In this document: one piece after another, positions 33,746 to 39,220 of the stretch | Position numbering within the stretch: the first letter of the stretch is position 1 | Layout: every line of letters begins with the position of its first letter | Source: Verrucomicrobia bacterium UBA7008 | GTDB taxonomy: Bacteria > Verrucomicrobiota > Kiritimatiellia > RFP12 > UBA1067 | Direction: 5' to 3' | Length of the DNA: 39,220 bases | NCBI GenBank assembly: GCA_002449695.1 | Contig: DJXI01000057.1 | Span: forward strand, 1 to 39,220 | Notes under the pieces: generated by a model | What the model saw: only the letters and a program-made list of their open reading frames with translations | Told to the model about the DNA's origin: nothing | Database searches by the model: none | Position numbers and translations under genes: made by a program

Positions 33746-33755
33746 CGCCGCGCCC

Positions 33756-34535
33756 TCACTCCGCCGTCTCCGGCAGCGGCCGCTCCTCGACCGGCCGCAG
33801 CAGGCGCGAGGGGTCGTCGCGCAGCTCCGCGGCGAGCTCGCGCAGCGCCTGCGTCGCCTCTTCGAGGTTCGCGAGGATCGCGGCGGCGCTCGCGCGCTGG
33901 CTCTCGACGAGCGCGTCCGCGTTCGCCGTCAGGCGCGCGAGCGAAGTCGCGGCCGTCGTCACGTTGGTCCACGCCGCCGCGAAATCAAGCTTGCCGATGC
34001 GCCGCATCACGTCCGACGCCGCCGACGTGAAGCTCGTCAGCATCGACGGCTGCGGCGGAATGCACAGGTAGTCCGGCTGCCACGAGAGCGGCGCGAGCGG
34101 CAGGGGATCCTCGGGGAAGTTCATCTCGATCTTCGACAGCCCCGTCACGCCGCTCGACGTCACCGTCGCGCGCATGCCCTTCGCGATCAGCGCCCGCAGC
34201 GCGTCCTCGGCGTCGTCCGCGCTGTCGAAGCGCAGCTGCCGCGTGTCGAAGGCGATGCGCACGAGGATCTTCTGATGATCCGCCTCCGCCGCCTCGGGAT
34301 AGGCCACGCCGACGAACGAAATCTCGGTCACCTGCCCTACCTTGACGCCGCGGAAGTTCACCTCGCTGCCGACGCTCAGGCCCGAGACGGGCGTGTCGCT
34401 GTACGTCTCGCCCGTGACGAGGCTCCCCCGCCCGCCGTAGCCGCCGAGATACACGAGCGTGCCCAGCACCGCCGCGACGCCGATGATCACGGTGAAGCCG
34501 ATGCGCGCGAAACTGGCATGATTGTCACTTGCCAT
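33756..34535 (-). CDS. mlaD: MCE/MlaD-type lipid-binding protein
   Basis: A 259-residue protein. One N-terminal membrane anchor (IGFTVIIGVAAVLGTLVYLGG) is followed by an MCE domain at about 35-125 (TPVSGLSVGSEVNFRGVKVG, GLSKIEMNF), which forms a hexameric ring for phospholipids in Mla/Pqi/Mce systems. Residues 165-255 form a helical region rich in Ala and Leu, as in longer MCE proteins whose helices extend the channel. It overlaps the mlaF-like stop by 11 bases, with AAGGGGG before the ATG. The symbol is by family; no mlaC or mlaB is present, so the system is the minimal MCE type. Confidence 0.85.
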   Translation of the reverse strand: MASDNHASFARIGFTVIIGVAAVLGTLVYLGGYGGRGSLVTGETYSDTPVSGLSVGSEVNFRGVKVGQVTEISFVGVAYPEAAEADHQKILVRIAFDTRQLRFDSADDAEDALRALIAKGMRATVTSSGVTGLSKIEMNFPEDPLPLAPLSWQPDYLCIPPQPSMLTSFTSAASDVMRRIGKLDFAAAWTNVTTAATSLARLTANADALVESQRASAAAILANLEEATQALRELAAELRDDPSRLLRPVEERPLPETAE

Positions 34536-35292
34536 TCACTGTCCCCCTTCCGAAGAATTTTCTGACAAAATCATCCCTGGAGCCGTCGCGGAGCGCGGCG
34601 GGCGCGCCGAGCGCGATCATCCGCCCGCGCGCCTTGTCGAACATCGCGCAGCGGTCCGCGATCGCGAAGACGCTCGGCAGCTCGTGGGTGACGACGACGA
34701 ACGTCATCCCCTTCTCCCGCCGCAGGCGCAGGATCAGCCCGTCGAGCGCCGCGGACGTGATCGGGTCGAGGCCCGCCGACGGCTCGTCCAGAAACACGAC
34801 CTCCGGCTCCAGCGCCATCGCGCGCGCGATCGCCACGCGCTTCTTCATGCCGCCCGAAATCTCGCCCGGCATCCGGTCCGCCGCGTCCGCCAGCTCCACG
34901 TCGGCCAGCAGCTCCAGCGCCCGCGCGCGCCGCGCCGTGCGCCCGAGGCGCGAAAACTCCTCCAGCGGCAGGAGCACGTTTTCGAGGCACGTCATCGAGC
35001 CGAAGAGCGCGCCCGACTGGTACATGACGCCGATCTTGCGGCAGAGCGACGCGCGCGTCTTGCGCGTCCACTCCTGCCCCGCGAGCGTCAGCCGGCCGCC
35101 GAGCACCGGGTTCAGCCCGATCATGTGCTTCAGGATCGTCGACTTGCCGCAGCCCGAGCCGCCCAGCAGGGCGAAGATCTCGCCGCGCCGGACATCGAAG
35201 GTGACGTCGCGCAGGATCGTCCGGCCGGGATAGCCCGCCTCGACATGCTCCAGCCGGATGACCGGCTCGTCGCTGGGTTTCACCGCATCCAT
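34525..35292 (-). CDS. mlaF: MlaF-type ABC transporter ATPase
   Basis: A 255-residue cytoplasmic ATPase. Walker A is LLGGSGCGKSTILKHMIG (about residue 42). The Q-loop is VMYQSGALFGSMTCLENV, the family-typical form with the phrase SGALF. The signature is EISGGMKKRVAIARAMA, Walker B is PEVVFLDEPSAGLDP, and the switch is VTHE. The SGALF and SGGM-KR motifs mark the MlaF subgroup, which powers lipid transfer through the MlaE dimer. It starts 2 bases after the mlaE-like stop (TGA-CC-ATG) and overlaps mlaD by 11 bases. Confidence 0.9.
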   Translation of the reverse strand: MDAVKPSDEPVIRLEHVEAGYPGRTILRDVTFDVRRGEIFALLGGSGCGKSTILKHMIGLNPVLGGRLTLAGQEWTRKTRASLCRKIGVMYQSGALFGSMTCLENVLLPLEEFSRLGRTARRARALELLADVELADAADRMPGEISGGMKKRVAIARAMALEPEVVFLDEPSAGLDPITSAALDGLILRLRREKGMTFVVVTHELPSVFAIADRCAMFDKARGRMIALGAPAALRDGSRDDFVRKFFGRGTVNGK

Positions 35293-35294
35293 GG

Positions 35295-36086
35295 TCACAG
35301 GCTCCAGACGTAGCAGACGACGGCCAGCAGGCCGTCCGAAACCGCGATGGCGACGAGACTGCCGACGACCGCGCGCGTGGCGGCCACGCCCACGCCGTCC
35401 GCCGTCGAGGGCGCGCGCATCCCCGCGCCGCAGCCGATGAGCCCCACGAGCAGGCCGAAGAGACACGACTTGGCGAGGCCGAAGGCGATCATGAACACGG
35501 TCGCCGTGTCCGTCACGTGATTCCAGAAGACGACCGTCGGCACGCGCATGAGCTGGAGGACGAGCGCGCCGCCGACAAGGCCCGCGAGCTCCGCGAGGAT
35601 CGTCAGAACCGGCATCGCGAGCATCGCCGCCGCGACGCGCGGCAGCACGAGGAAGCGCACGGGCGGCAGGCCCATCGTCGTGAGCGCGTCCAGCTCCTCG
35701 TCCACCTTCATCGTGCCGATCTCCGCGGCGAACGCGCTGCCCGAGCGGCCCGCGAGCACGATGGCGGTGATGATCGGCCCGAGTTCGCGGAAGAGCCCGA
35801 TCGCCAGCAGGTCCGCGACGTAGACCTCGACGCCGAACATCTGGAGCGCCGCGGCCGACTGGAACGCGAGGATCACGCCGAGGAGGAAGCCGATGCCGAC
35901 CGCGATCGGCAGGCCGTCGAACGCCGCGCGCTGGAACGCGAGCGCCGCGTCGCCGAAGCGGAAGCGGTCGGGGCGGAAGATCAGGCCCAGCGCCGCGACG
36001 ACCGTCTCGCCGAGGAACGCCATGTTCGCGGCGAAATCCGCGCGGAACTTGACGACCGATCGGCCGACGCTGTCGGTGAACGCCAT
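35295..36086 (-). CDS. mlaE: MlaE-type ABC transporter permease
   Basis: A 263-residue inner-membrane protein, of standard family length. Five or so helices are visible. The MlaE signature is IGLFRELGPIITAIVLAGRS, then GSAFAAEIGTMKVDEELDAL and MGLPPVRFLVLPRVAA, where the coupling helix contacts the ATPase. FGVEVYVADLLAIG precedes it. It transfers phospholipids between inner membrane and the MCE ring, probably for outer-membrane lipid balance. It follows the auxiliary lipoprotein by 6 bases. Confidence 0.9.
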   Translation of the reverse strand: MAFTDSVGRSVVKFRADFAANMAFLGETVVAALGLIFRPDRFRFGDAALAFQRAAFDGLPIAVGIGFLLGVILAFQSAAALQMFGVEVYVADLLAIGLFRELGPIITAIVLAGRSGSAFAAEIGTMKVDEELDALTTMGLPPVRFLVLPRVAAAMLAMPVLTILAELAGLVGGALVLQLMRVPTVVFWNHVTDTATVFMIAFGLAKSCLFGLLVGLIGCGAGMRAPSTADGVGVAATRAVVGSLVAIAVSDGLLAVVCYVWSL

Positions 36087-36092
36087 GGACGG

Positions 36093-36665
36093 TTACAGCT
36101 TCTTCAGCGCCGCGGCCATCGCCTCGGCGAACGCGGCGGAGAACGCGGCGGAATAGTCGCCGGCGCCGGCCGGCTTCGTGCCTTCGCCCGACGCGACGGC
36201 GACGACGTCGCGCGCGTCCACGAGCGTCACCGTCAGCGCCACCGTCGCGATGCGCGCGCCCTCGACGCGGCAGTCGAGCGCCAGTTCGTCGACCGTGACT
36301 TCGATCAGCGTCTTCGTGCCCGCCGCCGACGTCGCCGGCACGACGCACACGAAGAGGCCCGAGGCGGCCGCCGCGTCCTGCGCCGCGCCGCGCAGCAGCG
36401 CCGACGGCGCCGCCGCAAAGACGTTCGCGGGATCGAACGCGAGCGAGCCGTCCCTGCGCAGCACCGCGAGGTGCGTGCTGTCGAACGGCGCGCGCACGGC
36501 GACCTGCGACAGCCGCGCCACGCCCCACTTCGCTGCGGCCTCCGCCGTCACCGGCGCCGCGCGCATCTCGATCGTCCAGTTCACCGGGGCCTTGCGCGCC
36601 GGTCCCGCGCTGAAGCAGCCCGCCACGAGCGGCAGCGCCCAGATCAAAAGCTTGATGCGTCTCAT
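36093..36665 (-). CDS. ABC-type transport auxiliary lipoprotein (PqiC-like)
   Basis: A 190-residue lipoprotein with lipobox LVAGC. VAVRAPFDSTHLAVLRRDGS, then AFDPANVFAAAPSALLRG follows the pattern of the PqiC/LptE-like auxiliary component of MCE transporters (V-PF, then the YR-like strand, then P and LR). Such proteins sit on the outer membrane's inner face as the acceptor end of the lipid route. First gene of the lipid operon. A promoter -10 ends 7 bases before ATG 36665, and no ribosome site is visible, so the operon message appears leaderless. Confidence 0.75.
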   Translation of the reverse strand: MRRIKLLIWALPLVAGCFSAGPARKAPVNWTIEMRAAPVTAEAAAKWGVARLSQVAVRAPFDSTHLAVLRRDGSLAFDPANVFAAAPSALLRGAAQDAAAASGLFVCVVPATSAAGTKTLIEVTVDELALDCRVEGARIATVALTVTLVDARDVVAVASGEGTKPAGAGDYSAAFSAAFAEAMAAALKKL

Positions 36666-36672
36666 GACCGGT

Positions 36673-36702
36673 AGTATATCATATCCCAGCCGTGCGCGTC
36701 AG
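36673..36702 (-). promoter_or_regulatory. Promoter of the lipid-transport/hydF operon (leaderless)
   Basis: Minus strand: -35 CTGACG (36697-36702), 18-bp spacer, -10 TATACT (36673-36678). The -10 is 7 bases from the start ATG, so the message should begin at the start codon. Confidence 0.6.
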
Positions 36703-36770
36703 CCGGAACTTGCCCGCCCCGCCCGTCGCCGCCCTGGACGATCCCCCGTTTTCATCCAATGAATTCGGTT

Positions 36771-36795
36771 ATAGAAACGGCAACAAATGGGGTTG
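36771..36795. repeat. Left copy of 25-bp inverted repeat flanking the rubredoxin-bio genes
   Basis: Bases 36771-36795 (beginning ATAGAAACGG, ending GGGGTTG) are the exact reverse complement of 39196-39220, the last bases of the window, so the match may be longer. Confidence 0.8.
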
Positions 36796-36802
36796 ATTCA
36801 TT

Positions 36803-36861
36803 GGGAGGGCCGCGCTCCGTCGCGGCCACATATGACGGACGGGACAGAGCCCGTCCCTCCC
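36803..36861. repeat. Double-hairpin intergenic repeat
   Basis: Outer arms GGGAGGG (36803-36809) and CCCTCCC (36855-36861) enclose two hairpins: GGCCGCG/CGCGGCC (36808-36814, 36821-36827) and GGACGGG/CCCGTCC (36837-36843, 36850-36856). This BIME-like layout lies between two divergent promoters and is not coding. Together with the 25-bp repeat it accounts for most of the 324-base gap. Confidence 0.65.
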
Positions 36862-36925
36862 TGATGCAAATCAAACCCTTTAATTGCCGGAGTAATAGAT
36901 CTGCTAGATCGCGCGCAGCGCCCCC

Positions 36926-36954
36926 TTGACGCGGACGGCGGAAACTGATATATT
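36926..36954 (+). promoter_or_regulatory. Promoter of the rubredoxin-bioD-bioA operon
   Basis: -35 TTGACG (36926-36931), 17-bp spacer, -10 TATATT (36949-36954). A 30-base leader with AAGGA precedes the rubredoxin ATG. Confidence 0.75.
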
Positions 36955-36989
36955 CTTGTCCACTCACCACGAGAAGAAAGGACAACACC

Positions 36990-37127
36990 ATGAAGAAATA
37001 CGTCTGCAAGATCTGCGGCTACGTCTACGACCCCGCCGAAAACAACAACGTCGCGTTCGAGGATCTCCCCGACGACTGGACCTGCCCGATGTGCGGCGTC
37101 GGCAAGAGCGAGTTCGAGGAGGCCTGA
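36990..37127 (+). CDS. Rubredoxin, short form
   Basis: A 45-residue one-iron electron-transfer protein. [12 protein letters not shown] supplies the first C-x-x-C and [14 protein letters not shown] the second; four Cys bind iron. The loop between ([14 protein letters not shown]) is about seven residues shorter than in the usual 52-residue rubredoxins, a known shortened form such as that of Desulfovibrio desulfuricans. AAGGA lies 8 bases before the ATG. It is the first gene of an operon with bioD and bioA. It may serve oxidative-stress reductases or donate electrons elsewhere; no partner is visible. Confidence 0.9.
   Translation: MKKYVCKICGYVYDPAENNNVAFEDLPDDWTCPMCGVGKSEFEEA
37116..37122 (+). 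promoter_or_regulatory. Ribosome binding site for bioD inside the rubredoxin gene
   Basis: GAGGAGG ends 6 bases before an ACG codon (37129) in the bioD frame, the optimal distance for initiation, and lies 2 bases before the rubredoxin TGA. Confidence 0.6.
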
Positions 37128-37128
37128 T

Positions 37129-37806
37129 ACGGCCGGCCGCATCTACTTCATCGCCGGCATCGATACCGGTGTCGGCAAGACCGTGGCGACGGGCCTGATG
37201 GCCCGTTCGCTCCTGTCGCGCGGCGTCGACGCGATCACCGTCAAGCTGGTACAGACCGGCTGCGACGCCGTCGCCGACGACCTCGTGCGCCACCGCGAGC
37301 TGAGCGGCGGCGCACGCTGCTATGAGGACGAGCTCGGCCTCACCTCGCCGCAGATCTTCAAGTTCCCCGCCTCGCCCGAACTCGCCGCGCGACTCGAGGG
37401 CAGGAAGGTGGACCTGCGGCGCATCCTCATGTGCATCCAGGCGTGCGCGGCGCACCACGCCGTCGTGCTCGTCGAGGCGGCGGGCGGGCTCGCCGTGCCG
37501 CTGACGGACGACCTCCTGACCATCGACTTCGCCGCGCGCCAGAAGTGGCCGATGATCCTCGTGACGAGCGGCCGGCTCGGTTCGATCAACCACACGCTCC
37601 TGTCGCTCGAAGCGGCGAAGCGCCGCCGGATGAAGATCGCCGGCGTCGTCTACAACTGGTCGCCCGACGCCGATCCCGTGATCGACGCGGACACGCCGCA
37701 CTCCATCCGCACCTTCATGACGCGTCTGGGCGTCGACGCGCCGCTCATCCGCGTGCCGGAGCTGACGCAGGCCGGCGACATCGACTTCTCACCCTTTTTC
37801 GCATGA
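37129..37806 (+). CDS. bioD: Dethiobiotin synthetase
   Basis: A protein of about 225 residues, the usual BioD length. It makes dethiobiotin from diaminopelargonate, CO2 and ATP. The P-loop is AGIDTGVGKT (about residue 8), followed by VKLVQTGCD (usual KPVQTG) and VLVEAAGGLAVPLTDD (usual EGAGG). LVTSGRLGSINHTLL is also typical. No ATG, GTG or TTG exists in frame between the upstream stop (36991-36993) and the P-loop. The best start is ACG 37129, 6 bases after GAGGAGG. One base change would make it ATG, so a sequencing error, a rare ACG start or a frameshift from rubredoxin are all possible. The stop overlaps the bioA ATG by four bases. Confidence 0.85.
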   Translation, partial: TAGRIYFIAGIDTGVGKTVATGLMARSLLSRGVDAITVKLVQTGCDAVADDLVRHRELSGGARCYEDELGLTSPQIFKFPASPELAARLEGRKVDLRRILMCIQACAAHHAVVLVEAAGGLAVPLTDDLLTIDFAARQKWPMILVTSGRLGSINHTLLSLEAAKRRRMKIAGVVYNWSPDADPVIDADTPHSIRTFMTRLGVDAPLIRVPELTQAGDIDFSPFFA

Positions 37807-39086
37807 CACCGCTCGCCTACGACCGTTCGTTCATCTGGCACCCCTACGCCTCGCTCAAGGATCCGCCGCCCGTGCGCCTCGCGCGCGCGGCGCGCGGCGT
37901 CGAGATCGAGCTGGCCGACGGCCGGCGGCTGGTCGACGCCGTCTCAAGCTGGTGGTGCGCCGCCCACGGTCACAACCATCCGGCGATCGTCGAGGCGATC
38001 CGCCGCCAGAGCGAACGGCTCTGCCACGTGATGTTCGGCGGCTTCACGCACGAACCGGCCGTCGAGCTCGCCCGGCGCCTCGCCGCGTGCGCGCCCCACG
38101 GCCTCGACAAGGTCTTCTTCGCGGACTCCGGGTCCATCGCCGTCGAGGTCGCCGTCAAGATGGCGACCCAGTACCAGCACGCCAAGGGCCGCGCGCGCCG
38201 CACGAAGATGCTCGCACTCAAGGGCGGCTACCACGGCGACACGGCGTGCGCGATGGCGCTGAGCGATCCCGACGGAATGCACACGCTCTTTCGCGGCATG
38301 ATGCCGCAGCACTTCTTCGCCGACAGGCCGACCGCGCCGTTCGACCCGACGTCGCTCCTGGAGCAGGTCGCCGCGCACAGGGACGAGATCGCGGGACTCA
38401 TCTGCGAACCGCTCCTCCAGGCGGCGAACGCGATGAACCTCTACGACGCCGACTACCTGCGGCTCCTGCGCGACATCGCGGACGAAAACGATTTCGTGCT
38501 CGTCTTCGACGAGATCGCGACGGGCTTCCACCGCCTCGGCCCGCGCTGGGCGAGCGAATTCGCGGGCGTCGCGCCCGACGTGATGTGCGTCGGCAAGGCG
38601 CTGACGGGCGGCCACATCACGCTCGCGGCCACGCTCGCGTCGGGCAGGGTCGCCGAGACGATCTCGAACGGCACGCCGTCGGCATTCATGCACGGGCCGA
38701 CGTACATGGCCAATCCCCTCGCCTGCGCCGCCGCGTGCGCCTCGCTCGACCTGTTCGCCACGGCCGATTACGCGGCGAAGGTGACGCGGATCGAAGGCGA
38801 GCTCGCGCGCGGGCTGGAATCGGCGCGCGCGCTCCCGAACGTGCGCGACGTCCGCGTCAAAGGCGCCGTGGGCATCATCGAGGTCGAGCGGCTGCCGGCG
38901 CGCGCGGACATCGACCGCGTGATCGACGCGCACAACGTGTGGCTGAGGCCCTTCTCGAATTTCATCTACACGATGCCGCCCCTCGTGAGCGACACGGCGA
39001 CGATCGGCCGCATCGCGGCGGCGCTCGTCGACCTGGCCTCCGCCCCGCCCGGCCCTGCGGCGGACGACGGCGGCTTTCATGAATAG
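37803..39086 (+). CDS. bioA: Adenosylmethionine-8-amino-7-oxononanoate aminotransferase
   Basis: A 427-residue PLP enzyme, of standard BioA length. It transfers the amino group of S-adenosylmethionine to KAPA, giving diaminopelargonate, the substrate of BioD. FIWHPYASLKDP at the N-terminus and DAVSSWWCAAHGHNHP are BioA signatures. The PLP motifs are KGGYHGDTACAMALSDPDG, FDEIATGFHRLGP with the PLP-contacting Asp, and CVGKALTGGHI with the Schiff-base Lys. HGPTYMANPLACAAA follows. The start overlaps bioD by four bases (ATGA). bioB, bioF and bioC are absent from the window. Confidence 0.95.
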   Translation: MTPLAYDRSFIWHPYASLKDPPPVRLARAARGVEIELADGRRLVDAVSSWWCAAHGHNHPAIVEAIRRQSERLCHVMFGGFTHEPAVELARRLAACAPHGLDKVFFADSGSIAVEVAVKMATQYQHAKGRARRTKMLALKGGYHGDTACAMALSDPDGMHTLFRGMMPQHFFADRPTAPFDPTSLLEQVAAHRDEIAGLICEPLLQAANAMNLYDADYLRLLRDIADENDFVLVFDEIATGFHRLGPRWASEFAGVAPDVMCVGKALTGGHITLAATLASGRVAETISNGTPSAFMHGPTYMANPLACAAACASLDLFATADYAAKVTRIEGELARGLESARALPNVRDVRVKGAVGIIEVERLPARADIDRVIDAHNVWLRPFSNFIYTMPPLVSDTATIGRIAAALVDLASAPPGPAADDGGFHE

Positions 39087-39115
39087 AGAATCCGGGAAAA
39101 GGACTTCGGACATCT

Positions 39116-39176
39116 GACTTCAGACTTCGAAACGGCAAAGCCCTCCGCCGCGGCCTCAACTTTGAAGTCTGAAGTC
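39116..39176. repeat. Palindromic repeat after bioA
   Basis: GACTTCAGACTTC (39116-39128) and GAAGTCTGAAGTC (39164-39176) are a 13-bp inverted repeat. Further GACTTC/GAAGTC units extend it to about 39101-39190. It lies 30 bases after the bioA stop and may end the transcript; it lacks a T tract. Confidence 0.65.
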
Positions 39177-39195
39177 CGAAGTCTGAAGTCAAAGA

Positions 39196-39220
39196 CAACC
39201 CCATTTGTTGCCGTTTCTAT
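39196..39220. repeat. Right copy of 25-bp inverted repeat flanking the rubredoxin-bio genes
   Basis: Exact reverse complement of 36771-36795. It reaches the window edge, so its real end is unknown. Confidence 0.8.

Noticed and set aside
36752..37009. 85-residue minus-strand ORF over the rubredoxin promoter
   Set aside because: It is made of the double-hairpin repeat and the promoter region; it has no ribosome site or domain.
1..39220. tRNA or rRNA genes, riboswitches, insertion-sequence transposases
   Set aside because: None was recognised by eye on either strand; no transposase-like protein is encoded, although MITE-like repeats imply one elsewhere in the genome.

Overview
The window is GC-rich bacterial DNA with tightly packed operons, mostly on the minus strand. 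Tat and Sec signal peptides, lipoproteins, an Mla-type lipid transport operon and an outer-membrane-style ECF sigma operon point to a diderm. HydF ([FeFe]-hydrogenase maturation) and a short rubredoxin point to an anaerobe. Large proteins built from LamG-like modules, a GH115 glucuronidase, a sulfatase-maturase-like fold protein and a FAD_oxidored protein fit an uncultured gut member of the Kiritimatiellae/Lentisphaeria side of Verrucomicrobiota. That placement is inference from gene content; no marker gene confirms it.

Layout. 1-2204 (+): a truncated exported protein, a Wzz-like coiled-coil membrane protein and a small secreted protein. 2312-6233 (-): a three-gene operon (Tat-exported metallo-beta-lactamase-fold protein, dicarboxylate/amino-acid:cation symporter, Tat-like metallophosphoesterase) behind a good sigma-70 promoter. 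6295-12219 (-): ECF sigma factor, anti-sigma-like membrane protein, formylglycine-enzyme-fold protein and a 1079-residue LamG-like surface protein, probably one operon. 12448-14685 and 15131-19297 (-): two more giant exported repeat proteins, each with its own promoter. 19945-26867 (-): a seven-gene cluster of two mini-ORFs, a second Tat MBL protein, a FAD oxidoreductase, a lipoprotein, ribokinase and a transporter fused to a nucleoside hydrolase. 27974-29125 (+): a XylR-type regulator, convergent with 29217-32561 (-), a GH115 glucuronidase carrying an inserted SGNH esterase. 32627-36665 (-): auxiliary lipoprotein, MlaE, MlaF, MlaD and HydF. 36990-39086 (+): rubredoxin, bioD, bioA.

Genes working together. 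The ribokinase and the transporter/nucleoside hydrolase fusion make a compact route from imported ribonucleoside to ribose 5-phosphate. The XylR-type regulator beside GH115-SGNH suggests glucuronoxylan use. The three giant repeat proteins end in the same short tail (Gly, Leu/Met, four mostly hydrophobic residues, Arg), which may be a sorting signal.

Non-coding DNA is unusually structured. A promoter-associated element with two TTGCAT/ATGCAA half-sites 21-22 bp apart occurs five times and abuts the -35 of three promoters. A repeat with a 238-bp core and inverted-repeat ends occurs three times, interleaved with that element. A palindrome cluster at 14871-15026 has seven CTAG sites. A 25-bp inverted repeat brackets the rubredoxin-biotin genes and runs off the window end. 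Three transcription units appear leaderless, and bioD has no ATG, GTG or TTG start.
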